Below, in pieces: positions 16,384-24,401 of a stretch of 48,017 bases of DNA. Made by a program: the position numbers and the translations under genes. How positions within the stretch are numbered: position 1 is the first letter of the stretch; every line of letters begins with the position of its first letter. The notes under the pieces were generated by a model. The model had not been told where the DNA came from and did no database searches. It was given only the letters and a program-made list of their open reading frames with translations. The stretch spans positions 1 to 48,017 of the forward strand of contig DEIK01000123.1 in the NCBI GenBank assembly GCA_002352425.1, read 5' to 3'. The DNA is from Rhodobacteraceae bacterium UBA2776 (GTDB lineage Bacteria > Pseudomonadota > Alphaproteobacteria > Rhodobacterales > Rhodobacteraceae).

Positions 16384-17259
16384 TTAGTTCCGGATCGACG
16401 GGCCCTCAACGGACAGCCCATTGCCGCGCGATGCGACATACAGCTCTAGTGCAAGGAAATCCTCGCTGCCGGGTTTGTATGTTTGAGCCCGTGTATCACG
16501 TACGCAGCCTTTGAAACGCGCATGCACACCGTTCAATTTGGCATTTTTCAGGCGATACACTGGAAAGCCATTGGTCTGACCTTGAGATAGATGATCGGCG
16601 CGGATGTGCAGATCATAGTTGTCCTCATGGCAATTGGCACAAGACATCTCAAGTTGACCTGTCTTGGTATAGTACATCTCCTTGCCACGTTCCCACATAG
16701 ATTGTGCAGGGCCATCAATGGCAACATTCACCGGCATGCCGCGTGATTGCAATGTGATCAGCGCATTCATGGCTGTCATTTTGCCCCCTGTCAGCTTCCA
16801 AGCATCGGCCCCCATACGGGTTGTACGACAGTTGTTGACCTCCATATCGATGGAACGGACTTCACCAGCCGCCTCATTCCACTTTGGATAGGTCGCCTTG
16901 ACGCCCGCCATGCTTTCTTCGGCAGCACCGTGACAGGACGCACAGGATTTACCCTCAGAGCCATCGACCTTGTTCCAAGCATCCTGCGCAATATCAACAA
17001 AGATCATGCCAGGATTGTCAAAGTCATCCATCTGCGCGGTTTGAGTTTCATCTTTACGGAAAATCCAACCTGAGAAAATCTCATCCAAGGCCCCGTCCAA
17101 ATGGGCGGGGGCGGCAGTGCGGGTGACGATCTCGGTCTCCCCGTTGATCACCAGCTTTTTGTCCAGATCAGCACCAGCAAAAACCGCGCTGGAGCCAACT
17201 GTCATTGCAGCCGCGATGGCCAAAGTTCCAAGAGTGCTTTTGAGCAATTTATTATTCAT
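16384..17259 (-). CDS. soxA: L-cysteine S-thiosulfotransferase subunit SoxA
   Basis: This 291-residue periplasmic cytochrome c has a Sec signal (cleavage near FAGA, about residue 29). With SoxX it attaches thiosulfate oxidatively to the SoxY cysteine. It is the diheme type: CASCH (106-110) and CANCH (207-211) are both intact, Cys144 (VNNCRT) is the likely axial ligand of the first haem, and Cys252 (FKGCVRDTRA) the active-site cysteine ligand. SD GGAGGA precedes ATG. It is followed by a strong hairpin before soxB. Confidence 0.95.
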   Translation of the reverse strand: MNNKLLKSTLGTLAIAAAMTVGSSAVFAGADLDKKLVINGETEIVTRTAAPAHLDGALDEIFSGWIFRKDETQTAQMDDFDNPGMIFVDIAQDAWNKVDGSEGKSCASCHGAAEESMAGVKATYPKWNEAAGEVRSIDMEVNNCRTTRMGADAWKLTGGKMTAMNALITLQSRGMPVNVAIDGPAQSMWERGKEMYYTKTGQLEMSCANCHEDNYDLHIRADHLSQGQTNGFPVYRLKNAKLNGVHARFKGCVRDTRAQTYKPGSEDFLALELYVASRGNGLSVEGPSIRN

Positions 17260-17293
17260 TATTATGTCTCCTCCCTAACGTGACTAAATTCGC

Positions 17294-17623
17294 TTAGGCC
17301 ATTGCGACGGCTTTGACAGCTTCATAGACATCGCCATCATCGTCATACCAAGTGAACTTAAACTCGCCCGCTTCTGGAACTGTTGCGTCAAATTCAAAGA
17401 ACGGGTTCGTTGAAATTGCAGGCTCCATTGTAACGTCAATCACGCTTTGACCATTAAACTCGCAGGTAAAGCGGTTGATGATCGAACGTGGGATAAAGTT
17501 GCCTTCTTTGTCTTTACGACGCCCTGATTCCATCTTGTGGCTGATCAGGGTTTTGATTGTAATGGCCGAGCCCGCTGCTGCGGTCTTGGGCACTTTAACA
17601 CGGGGTTTTACACCAGATGCCAT
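17294..17623 (-). CDS. soxZ: Sulfur carrier complex protein SoxZ
   Basis: The protein has 109 residues, the normal SoxZ size. The Ig-like fold segments VKVPKTAAAGSAITIKTLISHKMESG (about 7-32), RSIINRFTCEFNGQSV and FKFTWYDDDG are typical. SoxZ binds SoxY and forms the SoxYZ carrier; it has no signal peptide and is exported with SoxY by the Tat route. It lies 18 bases after soxY, with GGAGAT before the ATG. Confidence 0.95.
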   Translation of the reverse strand: MASGVKPRVKVPKTAAAGSAITIKTLISHKMESGRRKDKEGNFIPRSIINRFTCEFNGQSVIDVTMEPAISTNPFFEFDATVPEAGEFKFTWYDDDGDVYEAVKAVAMA

Positions 17624-17641
17624 GTTGTGATCTCCTTGAGA

Positions 17642-18058
17642 TTAGCCGCCGCAGCCGCCGATTGTAACTTTGATTGCGTTTGCCGTTTTCACAAAACTGC
17701 CGTCGGCCATTTTGGCGACCGCAACGATGTCTTGTGAGCCAGCCAGACGGATGCGCATGGCAACCGATTGCTTGGCAGCGAGCGCGCCGAAATTGGCCGT
17801 TGCAACTGCGGGGTCAGGGTTCCCTGCCGCCAGCAAAATGATCGAAACCGCACCGGGTGCGTCTACGGATACCGGCACTGTGTTGCCGTTCTCCGCAATT
17901 TCGGGGCTTGTCAGCGTGATACCACCTTCACCAACATCTGCACCGCCTGTAAAGGCAGCAATTGCCTCGTCAGCGGCAGCAAATGCCTGAAACGGCAGGA
18001 TCGTCGCGGCGAACGCACCAGCACCGATGGCTAGGGCATTGCGTCTCGTCAATTCCAT
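17642..18058 (-). CDS. soxY: Thiosulfate carrier protein SoxY
   Basis: The protein has 138 residues with a Tat signal (LTRRNALAIGAGAFAATI). The C-terminus is the swinging arm GGCGG, with Cys136 as the attachment point for the sulfur intermediates processed by SoxAX and SoxB. The start at 18058 follows GAGGAG; an in-frame ATG at 18079 would overlap the soxX stop and lacks that spacing. Because no SoxCD is encoded here, the sulfane left on this cysteine must be removed by something else or by SoxCD from elsewhere. Confidence 0.96.
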   Translation of the reverse strand: MELTRRNALAIGAGAFAATILPFQAFAAADEAIAAFTGGADVGEGGITLTSPEIAENGNTVPVSVDAPGAVSIILLAAGNPDPAVATANFGALAAKQSVAMRIRLAGSQDIVAVAKMADGSFVKTANAIKVTIGGCGG

Positions 18059-18078
18059 GTGATTTCTCCTCATTTTCA

Positions 18079-18549
18079 TTATTTGAGCGTCATGAGATAT
18101 GCGAGCACATCTTCAATTTCTTGGGCCGCCAGCAAGGGCGCAAACGTGTCGTCAGCCGCCTTGCCGGTGTAGCGTTTGCCAGGCCGGATATATCCATCAA
18201 CCCGGTAAAAGGATGGCATGAATGAATCTTCAAAGGTTACATCTGCGTTGACAAGAATGCCGCGAATCTGGGCCTCCGAGTAACGATCTGCAACACCCGC
18301 CAGATTTGGACCAATTTCGCCCTGAAAGGCGACGTCTGGCATTTCATCATTGGCGTGGCAAGCAATGCAATTGCCGTGCTTTTTGCTGGCAACCACCATG
18401 CGGCCATTCACTGGATCACCGACAACACCTGTTATTGATGCAGCAACGGCACCGTCTTCAAACACGACATCGCCCGGCGCAATTTCAGCTGCAGATAGTG
18501 CAGTCGTTGCTGCAAACAAGGCGGCCATGCCTAGAATAGCTGGCTTCAT
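18079..18549 (-). CDS. soxX: L-cysteine S-thiosulfotransferase subunit SoxX
   Basis: The protein has 156 residues, with a Sec signal (MKPAILGMAALFAATTALSA). It is a monohaem cytochrome c with CIACH at 61-65 and a probable Met ligand in DSFMPSFYR. It pairs with SoxA. The start at 18549 has GGGAGG 7 bases upstream; an upstream ATG at 18564 contains that SD within its own codons and is rejected. It is the first gene of the soxXYZAB-EF transcript, with a palindromic operator candidate 74-89 bases upstream. Confidence 0.94.
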   Translation of the reverse strand: MKPAILGMAALFAATTALSAAEIAPGDVVFEDGAVAASITGVVGDPVNGRMVVASKKHGNCIACHANDEMPDVAFQGEIGPNLAGVADRYSEAQIRGILVNADVTFEDSFMPSFYRVDGYIRPGKRYTGKAADDTFAPLLAAQEIEDVLAYLMTLK

Positions 18550-18622
18550 TATAAATCCTCCCATTAGATTCTGTCCGTCCGTATTCCCAAAGGCTAGTCA
18601 GTTTGTCGCACCCACGCAATAT

Positions 18623-18638
18623 ATAAATACGTATTTAT
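18623..18638. promoter_or_regulatory. Perfect 16-bp palindrome in the soxX upstream region (candidate SoxR operator)
   Basis: ATAAATACGTATTTAT is a perfect palindrome within an AT-rich block between soxX and soxW. In Paracoccus the ArsR-family SoxR binds the soxW-soxX and soxS-soxV intergenic regions, so the position fits. Flanking ATTCATA on the minus strand is shared with the repeat upstream of the first regulator gene. Confidence 0.65.
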
Positions 18639-18725
18639 GAATGTATCTTTGCGATAATTACCCAGAAAAGCCAACAAACGAACGCTTTAGCAAGGCGATA
18701 AAAAAACTGTGCCGACGCGGTGGAT

Positions 18726-19295
18726 TCACTCGATCACACCCTCTTCTTGCAGCATGCGGGCATGATATTTCTGGAACGGTTCGTCCCCGTCATAGCCCTT
18801 TTGCACGATCCACTCCATCAAGTGTCTGGTGGTGTATTTACCAAATGCCCCGGGCATGGTGGCGGCGGAAAACTGGGGGGCCGTCACCTGTTCGGGTTCA
18901 TCATCGCGCATGAACATCATGGTCGGGGTAAAGATAACACCCCAGCGCCCCGCCATGTCGCGCTCTGCCATAACTGTGCCGTCAAAATCGGTCACTTCAA
19001 TGTCACCAAACAGGTTCATCTGCACCACATAGAACCTCTCGCGGATCATCGCATCAATCAAAGGATCGGGGAAAACCTCGTTGTGCATCTTGTTGCAATA
19101 GATGCAGCCGCGTTGCTCCCAGATGATCAGCAGGCGCTTGTCTTGAGCTTTGGCCTCGGCCAGATCTTCGCGCAAATCCAAAAATGTGTCTTCCAGCCAT
19201 GTGGGCTTGTGTAACCCGTCATCGCCCATTTCAACGGCCGTAACAGGCCCCGCAATTGCCAATAACATGGCAAAGAAAAATCCGATCATACGCAT
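18726..19295 (-). CDS. soxW: Periplasmic thioredoxin SoxW
   Basis: The protein has 189 residues with a signal peptide (MRMIGFFFAMLLAIAGPVTA). It has the thioredoxin fold of the SoxW/DUF255-like type with redox pair Cys64-Cys67 in RGCIYCNKM. It is kept reduced by the membrane protein SoxV and is thought to maintain the SoxY cysteine. It lies 18 bases after soxV in the same direction. The 176 bases between it and soxX hold the candidate operator. Confidence 0.9.
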   Translation of the reverse strand: MRMIGFFFAMLLAIAGPVTAVEMGDDGLHKPTWLEDTFLDLREDLAEAKAQDKRLLIIWEQRGCIYCNKMHNEVFPDPLIDAMIRERFYVVQMNLFGDIEVTDFDGTVMAERDMAGRWGVIFTPTMMFMRDDEPEQVTAPQFSAATMPGAFGKYTTRHLMEWIVQKGYDGDEPFQKYHARMLQEEGVIE

Positions 19296-19313
19296 AGCTT
19301 TTCCTCTCTTGAG

Positions 19314-20051
19314 TTACCCGATGTTTTGGAACCACGGGAACAGTTTGATCATAAAGTTGGCAATCACATTCACGCTGCCCGTGACCATCAATATCGCAAA
19401 CAAGATCAACATCGCCCCCATCACTTTTTCGACATAAGCCAAATATTTGCGGTTGCGCGCCATCCAGCGCAAGAACGGTTTGGCGAAAAACGCGGCCAAA
19501 ACGAAGGGCGATGTCATTGCCAAGCCAAATGTCATCAACAACAAGCCCCCCTCAATCACAGTGTCCTTCATAGAAGCGACAAACAGAATGCTGGCCAGCA
19601 TCGGCCCAACGCAAGCCGACCAGCCAAATCCAAAAGCCAACCCCATGACATAGGCCCCGATAATGGTTGACGGGTCGCCCTTACTTTCGAATTTCGCCTC
19701 GCGATACAGGAACGGCACCCGCATAACCCCCAGAAAATGCAGGCCAAATACGAATATGATGGCCGCAGCGGCGTAGGTCAGTTCGGTCTTCCACATCCGA
19801 ACCGATTGCCCGGCGGCCGTTGCCCCCATGCCCAGCAGTATGAAAATCGTGGTGACGCCCAGCGCGAAAAACAGCGCTGAAATCACCAAACGTCGCGCAG
19901 CCCCTGGTGCAATACTGTCGTCATTTTGCAGCTCGGACATCGAAATTCCGGCCATATAACTAAAGTAAAACGGCACCATCGGCAGCACGCAGGGCGAAAA
20001 GAACGCGATAAAGCCCTGCAGCATCGCCCCGCCAAATGTCGCATCTAACAT
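19314..20051 (-). CDS. soxV: CcdA-family thiol-disulfide transporter SoxV
   Basis: This 245-residue inner-membrane protein has about six membrane segments. The conserved cysteines lie in FFSPCVLPMVP (TM1) and GWSACVGPML (TM4), as in CcdA/DsbD-beta. It moves electrons from cytoplasmic thioredoxin to periplasmic SoxW. I chose ATG 20051 (MLDATFGGAML); a TTG at 20081 would add ten residues without a better SD. It is divergent from soxS. Confidence 0.92.
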   Translation of the reverse strand: MLDATFGGAMLQGFIAFFSPCVLPMVPFYFSYMAGISMSELQNDDSIAPGAARRLVISALFFALGVTTIFILLGMGATAAGQSVRMWKTELTYAAAAIIFVFGLHFLGVMRVPFLYREAKFESKGDPSTIIGAYVMGLAFGFGWSACVGPMLASILFVASMKDTVIEGGLLLMTFGLAMTSPFVLAAFFAKPFLRWMARNRKYLAYVEKVMGAMLILFAILMVTGSVNVIANFMIKLFPWFQNIG

Positions 20052-20084
20052 AATGTTCTCTGTCCTTGTCCCTTTGATCAAAAC

Positions 20085-20104
20085 ACATTACTATGTATCT
20101 ATGT
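20085..20104. promoter_or_regulatory. Weak dyad in the soxV-soxS divergent region
   Basis: ACATTACTAT/GTATCTATGT is an imperfect dyad (6 of 10 positions) in the 72-base region between the divergent soxV and soxS starts, the second place where SoxR binds in Paracoccus. The match is weak and offered only because of its position. Confidence 0.3.
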
Positions 20105-20123
20105 TTAGGCAAGTGTACTGTTC

Positions 20124-20510
20124 ATGACCCATTTGATGCGCATCATACTGGCAGCGATGCTAGGGCTTTCCCTAAGCACAGCATTGGTCCATGCCGAAGC
20201 CCGTCTGATGATGGTCGAAGAGCAGGGCTGCCCTTGGTGCGAACGCTGGAAGGCCGAGATTGGTCCGATCTATCCAAAGACCGCTGAAGGGCGGATTGCG
20301 CCCCTGTTCAAAGTGATGATACGCGACCCTTTGAAGGACGGAATCACCCTGAATTCCCCCCCCATTTACACCCCCACATTCATCCTGTTAAACGATGGCC
20401 ATGAAGTGGGACGCATCGAGGGTTACCAGAGTGACGAGTTTTTCTGGTGGTTCATGGAAACCATGATCAAAAAGTTGCCGAAAAGCGCGCAAATTGATCC
20501 GGGCGCATAG
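20124..20510 (+). CDS. soxS: Periplasmic thioredoxin-like protein SoxS
   Basis: The protein has 128 residues with a signal peptide (IILAAMLGLSLSTALVHA). The redox motif is Cys36-Pro-Trp-Cys39 in EEQGCPWCERW. In Paracoccus SoxS reactivates SoxYZ by reducing its blocked cysteine. It is divergent from soxV and is followed by the second ArsR-type regulator 50 bases downstream; in Paracoccus soxR precedes soxS, so the order is changed. Confidence 0.88.
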   Translation: MTHLMRIILAAMLGLSLSTALVHAEARLMMVEEQGCPWCERWKAEIGPIYPKTAEGRIAPLFKVMIRDPLKDGITLNSPPIYTPTFILLNDGHEVGRIEGYQSDEFFWWFMETMIKKLPKSAQIDPGA

Positions 20511-20560
20511 AGAAATATAACGACCGCAGGCGGTTACATGAGTAGTTAAGGAGCATTCCG

Positions 20561-20920
20561 ATGGAAGCCACGTTAAACGGTAACACCAAAATGGCCACAG
20601 CGGCTGAAGGTGTAAACACCGACGAATTGGGCGGGCGCGCCACCGAGGCCTCGTCTTTCCTAAAAGCACTTGGCCACGAGGGGCGTTTGATGATCTTGTG
20701 TCACCTAAGTTCTGGCGAAAAGACTGTAACTGAGTTGGAAAATCTGCTGTCGTCGCGTCAGGCATCGGTCAGCCAGCAATTGGCCCGCTTACGCCTAGAA
20801 GGTCTGGTGAAATACCGCCGCGAAGGCAAAGCAATCTACTATACACTTGGCGACACAAAAGCCCGTCAGGCGATTGATCTTGTCTACAAGATGTTCTGTG
20901 GCGTAGATTTAGAGGGTTAG
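20561..20920 (+). CDS. ArsR-family sulfur-responsive repressor (SqrR/BigR-like), copy 2
   Basis: The 119 residues are closely similar to the repressor at 11795 (shared EGRLMILCHLSSGEK, VSQQLARLRLEGLV and DLVYKMFC). The sensing pair is Cys47 and Cys113; the third cysteine of copy 1 is Tyr here. AAGGAG is 6 bases before the ATG. It lies between soxS and the YeeE gene in the same direction, so it may control that short operon and the leftward sox genes. The two copies probably arose by duplication and may differ in operator or sulfur sensitivity. Confidence 0.88.
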   Translation: MEATLNGNTKMATAAEGVNTDELGGRATEASSFLKALGHEGRLMILCHLSSGEKTVTELENLLSSRQASVSQQLARLRLEGLVKYRREGKAIYYTLGDTKARQAIDLVYKMFCGVDLEG

Positions 20921-20957
20921 CAGTCGGAATCTATTCGACACTGGCGGGAGGAATGCA

Positions 20958-22004
20958 ATGGATTCGTTGCCATTTGGCGCGCTGGCAGCCTTGGTCGGAT
21001 TGTTTGGCGGGATCATTTTGGGGTTGGCGGGCCGACTGGGGCATTTTTGCTCGTTGGCAGCAATTGAAACCGCCGTTTACGGCAATGACCAAACCAGACT
21101 TCGGATGTGGGGCATTGCCCTTGGCACCGCGATCATCGGGGCCTTTACCCTGGAAACCGCAGGTGTTTTCGATTTTTCGCAGTCCTTTTACCATCAAATC
21201 AAATGGAATCCGTTGGCCAGCATCATTGGTGGTCTGATCTTTGGCTATGGCATGGCGATGGCGGGCAATTGCGGCTATTCCGCCCTGACTCGTTTTGGCG
21301 GCGGTGATTTGCGCGCGCTGGTGGTCTTGGTGGTGATGGCGATCTTCAGCTTTGCCACCCTGAACGGCCCCCTTGCCGCCCCCCGCCTAGCCTTGCTGCC
21401 TGAAGAACCCAGCGAAGGGTTGAATTCCATTGCCCACACTTTGGGGGCCGCCACGGGCATCGCCCCCTTCGCCATTGCGGTTGCCTTTGCCACGGTGCTG
21501 ATCCTTTGGGCACTGTCCTATGAAAAATTACGCCACCAACCCGAACAGATTTTCTGGGCCGTTGCCGTTGGCCTCGCCATCACCATCGGGTTCTGGGGCA
21601 CCTCGACGCTATATGACGCCAGCTTCGGCGAGGGCTTGGTCGAAAGCTACACCTTTACCGCCCCCTTGGGCCGCACCCTGATTTGGCTGATGACATCCTC
21701 GGCGGGTGGGCTGGTGTTTTCGGTCGGTTCGGTTGTGGGTGTGGTTTTGGGGGCCTTCATCGGCTCTACAATCAAGCGCGATTTCCATTGGGAAGCCTGC
21801 GAAGATCCCCGCGAATTGGGCCGTCAGGTCGGCGGCGCGGCTTTGATGGGCATCGGCGGCGTCATTGCCGTTGGCTGTTCTGTCGGCCAAGGGTTGTCTG
21901 CGTTTTCGACGCTGGCCTATTCCGCCCCTGTCACATTGGCCGCCATTGCGGTTGGCGGCATGTTCGGCCTGCGCCAATTGATCCACGGGTTTCAGCCTGA
22001 CTAG
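20958..22004 (+). CDS. YeeE/YedE family sulfur-compound transporter
   Basis: This 348-residue membrane protein has about nine to ten segments. Both family cysteine motifs are present: AGNCGYSALTRFGGGDLRAL and VGCSVGQGLSAFSTLAYS. In E. coli YeeE these conserved cysteines carry thiosulfate across the membrane; members in sox clusters are often called SoxT or PmpA-like. It is probably an importer of thiosulfate or a related sulfur compound, linking outside sulfur to the regulators. Start 20958 has GGGAGG 7 bases upstream. It ends the sox region; an IS fragment follows. Confidence 0.88.
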   Translation: MDSLPFGALAALVGLFGGIILGLAGRLGHFCSLAAIETAVYGNDQTRLRMWGIALGTAIIGAFTLETAGVFDFSQSFYHQIKWNPLASIIGGLIFGYGMAMAGNCGYSALTRFGGGDLRALVVLVVMAIFSFATLNGPLAAPRLALLPEEPSEGLNSIAHTLGAATGIAPFAIAVAFATVLILWALSYEKLRHQPEQIFWAVAVGLAITIGFWGTSTLYDASFGEGLVESYTFTAPLGRTLIWLMTSSAGGLVFSVGSVVGVVLGAFIGSTIKRDFHWEACEDPRELGRQVGGAALMGIGGVIAVGCSVGQGLSAFSTLAYSAPVTLAAIAVGGMFGLRQLIHGFQPD

Positions 22005-22159
22005 GCAAGTGGGTGATGTGCGGAGCACTGCACATTTCTGCCTCCTGCAAGGTTGATTGTTACCTTAGTGGATATGTCAGACGTCAGCACTCTTGGGGCA
22101 GTTTCAAAGGTTTAAATAAAGGAGAATATCTGGTTCATCTTACCGATAAGGAGGTCGAG

Positions 22160-22408
22160 ATGACACAGAAGCCAAAGGCATCGAAAGCCGCCGATGAGGA
22201 CCTGTTGGTAAAGAACATTCGCCGCAAAATCCGTCAAACCTATTCCGCCAAGGAGAAAATCCGCATTGTTTTAGTTGGCCTGCGCGGCGAAGAAAGCATT
22301 GCAGTTTTATGCCGTCGTGAGGGTATCGCCGAAAGCTTGTATTACAGTTGGTCGAAGGCGTTTCTTGAAGCCGGTAAACGCAGGTTGTCTGGGGACACGG
22401 CGCGTCAG
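22160..22408 (+). pseudogene. IS3-family transposase OrfA, N-terminal fragment
   Basis: The frame starts MTQKPKASKAADEDLLVKN and continues through SAKEKIRIVLVGLRGEESIA, CRREGIAESLYYSWSKAFLEAGKRRL and GDTARQ, which is the helix-turn-helix OrfA of an IS3-family element (ISRssp/IS1329-like by memory). It has an SD (AAGGAGG). The usual leucine zipper and orfB are missing after 22408, where unrelated sequence begins. The upstream 150 bases (22010-22159) hold no gene and probably contain the element's left end. Confidence 0.85.
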
Positions 22409-22761
22409 CTAAAAGACTTTCTGCAACGTCTGCACTGTTTGAGCTTTCCACCTCAGCCAAGCGCACTAGGGCCTCGTGCTGTTCAGAACCATATTTTTCA
22501 TCCGCGACACGCTCGAAGCGTTGTCGCAAATCGCCGGTGGCACTCCGCAGTTCACCCACAGATCCAGCCCCCTCCCCTAGGGGGGATCGCCTGTGGGGTG
22601 GTGTGGCGTCACTCTCCGAATCACATACCGCCCCCGTGCACCCAAAACAGCCAAATGCGCAGCTAAAGCCGCAGTGCTATCTTGGTGCTGCCATTTAGTA
22701 ATGCTTGCAACGGTGAATAAAGCGGCGAGACGCGTAACACATTGTTTTATGAGGATAATAA
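22409..22761. other. Gene-free junk next to the IS fragment and tRNA-Arg
   Basis: There is no complete gene. On the minus strand 22559-22409 reads a 50-residue open piece (GELRSATGDLRQRFERVADE...RLAEVESS) that looks like natural coiled-coil protein sequence but ends exactly where the IS fragment begins; I do not recognise it. A CCCCTAGGGG palindrome lies at about 22575. The rest up to the tRNA shows nothing further. Confidence 0.5.
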
Positions 22762-22838
<77 letters not shown>

Positions 22839-22903
22839 GTTGGAATGTTATTGCGCAACAAATGCGGTTGGATCAAGCGATTAATACCAGAACGATATTA
22901 ACC

Positions 22904-23215
22904 CTAATGGGTCCAAGAACCGCGCCGATTGGTGGCAAAATTTTCGCCATAACCACCATTGCGGATCACCGCTTTGCGTTTATGCGGCTGCGAGACTTGC
23001 GCCTCGATGCCGTGTTGTTTGGCATAGTCCACCGCCGCCTCGACGCTATCGAACTTCAACCGCACTTGAGAATCCATATCGGTGGAGCTGGTCCACCCCA
23101 TCAACGGGTCCACAGTGCGCGCAGCTTCGGGCGCAAACTCCAACACCCATTGGCGCGTTTTACCAACGCCCGATTGCATGGCATTTCTGGCGGGCTGATA
23201 AATTCGAGCGAGCAT
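22904..23215 (-). CDS. ETC complex I subunit (NDUFS4-like)
   Basis: The protein has 103 residues. ARIYQPARNAMQSG at the start, WVLEFAPEA, DPLMGWTSSTDMDSQVRLKF and the C-terminal YGENFATNRRGSWTH match the alphaproteobacterial relatives of the mitochondrial NDUFS4 (18 kDa) accessory subunit of NADH:ubiquinone oxidoreductase. It works at the inner membrane on the cytoplasmic face. It is a single gene with no partner nearby, as in other Rhodobacterales. Confidence 0.9.
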   Translation of the reverse strand: MLARIYQPARNAMQSGVGKTRQWVLEFAPEAARTVDPLMGWTSSTDMDSQVRLKFDSVEAAVDYAKQHGIEAQVSQPHKRKAVIRNGGYGENFATNRRGSWTH

Positions 23216-23767
23216 GACATCTCTCCGTGATGGATTGTTGACTGTTTATCCCGAATGCGCAGCCTATACGCAAGCCTGCATTGCGCCAAATTCGCATGAT
23301 TATCAATTTATTGGGGGAAGCAAGCGATTGCCGATCAGAGGCAAGGGAGTGAGGGGTGGGGTGGGTGGTGCGTCTGATCGACAATCATTTCTTCTGCTTG
23401 CACCCTCACGTTAAGCATAGTTTTCGGAACTAGCAATAGAAAAATACCCTTTAGGTTGTGATAGGATTTATAAAACTCTCCCTAAAGTATTAACCGCCTG
23501 TTAGGATTTACAAAAAACCGCCCTGCCAAACCCTGCAAAAGCACACCAACTACAGCGTTATGCCTTTGATGTCTCTGCTTTGCGTCGCTCGGCGAACAGT
23601 CTCGGCCGAAAAGCGCCGAGCAAAAGCTCCAACACCAAGGGGATCACGTTTGACATCCCCATCAAAGCCTCTCTTGCCTCAAGTGCAACGAACGCAGAGC
23701 TCACGATCCCTGCGGGCAATGATCCACGTGCCGATTTCGTGCAGGAACTCAACGGGTTTGCGTATCA
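23216..23767. other. 552-base interval without a confident gene
   Basis: It holds a long hairpin with a G-rich loop (listed separately) and an AT-rich stretch at 23430-23510. On the minus strand 23752-23558 is an open frame of 64 residues whose tail (VIPLVLELLLGAFRPRLFAERRKAET) resembles a decayed VPLPA-CTERM-type sorting tail. I see no SD or start that would make it a gene and treat it as a remnant at best. Confidence 0.4.
23320..23401. repeat. Long hairpin with G-quadruplex-type loop
   Basis: GATTGCCGATCAGA (23326-23339) pairs with TCTGATCGACAATC (23373-23386) at 13 of 14 positions. An outer GCAAGC (23320-23325) pairs with GCTTGC (23396-23401) across a 9-base bulge. The 33-base loop contains four G-runs (23345-23347, 23353-23356, 23358-23361, 23363-23365) separated by 5, 1 and 1 bases, a canonical quadruplex motif. 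The function is unknown. Confidence 0.7.
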
Positions 23768-24301
23768 TCACGACCCGCGTTCACCATACCAAACCCGCGA
23801 AAACAACGAATCCTTGCGCAGGAATTGATGGTAAAGCGCCGCCAGGACATGGCCCACGATCAGCAGCTTCAGCACGAGCGACAAGATACCATGCGCGGCG
23901 CGTGGAGCAATATCGTTGAAATCCGCTGGCAAGGCCTCGCCCGATCCGCCAAACACAATCGCTGGCAACCCTGCCGCATTGGCAATCGCCAAGCCACTGG
24001 CGGACATCGCAATCACCACTGCATACAACAAATAATGCGCCATATGCGCGCCCTTGTTCAGCAGCTCATTGCCAATGTCAGCCTGTGGTGGCTTTTGGGT
24101 TGCGAACCGGATCACCAGCCGCACCACCATCAATACCAAAATGACAATACCGATCGACATATGCATCTTTAGGCTAAACAGCTTGGCCGGATCCGTGTTG
24201 GGCGTTTGGGCCAATACCTGCCCCCCCATCACAAGTCCACCAATCACCAACACAGCCAGCAACCAATGCAATGTAACCAAAATGGGATGATATCGTTTCA
24301 T
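23768..24301 (-). CDS. Cytochrome b561
   Basis: This 177-residue four-helix membrane protein begins MKRYHPILVTLHWLLAVLV. It has the haem-ligand histidines expected for prokaryotic b561 (HW in TM1, AHYLLY in TM2-3, GHVLAALYHQ in TM4). The family oxidises ubiquinol, in E. coli CybB passing electrons to oxygen as superoxide. The start at 24301 has AAAGGA 8 bases upstream; the longer frame begins inside the intergenic operator. It is divergent from the MarR gene at 24402, which probably controls it. Confidence 0.88.
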   Translation of the reverse strand: MKRYHPILVTLHWLLAVLVIGGLVMGGQVLAQTPNTDPAKLFSLKMHMSIGIVILVLMVVRLVIRFATQKPPQADIGNELLNKGAHMAHYLLYAVVIAMSASGLAIANAAGLPAIVFGGSGEALPADFNDIAPRAAHGILSLVLKLLIVGHVLAALYHQFLRKDSLFSRVWYGERGS

Positions 24302-24351
24302 AACGTGTCCTTTCCGGGGCGTTTTGATACCATTACATTGCATCAGCAACT

Positions 24352-24365
24352 ATTGCAAATGCAAT
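24352..24365. promoter_or_regulatory. Inverted repeat in the b561/marR divergent region
   Basis: ATTGCA-AA-TGCAAT is a perfect inverted repeat in the 100-base region between the divergent genes. Further TTGCA/TGCA copies lie on both sides (around 24336 and 24366-24380). This is the usual layout for a MarR operator. Confidence 0.55.
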
Positions 24366-24401
24366 CTTTGCAAAACTGCATAAACCCCCTATGTTGGCGC
24401 C

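Noticed and set aside
20085..20104. Strong SoxR operator in the soxV-soxS region
   Set aside because: Only 6 of 10 dyad positions match; listed at low confidence and not used as evidence.
22575..22590. CCCCTAGGGG palindrome and following GATCGCCTG as a fifth mini-element copy
   Set aside because: The right-hand CTGCCGGGCAACGG part is too diverged and there is no interrupted gene to set the borders.
23558..23752. Possible VPLPA-CTERM-type protein tail
   Set aside because: The resemblance is weak, the frame has no credible start or export signal, and the VPLPA motif itself is not intact; kept only as a note in the interval entry.
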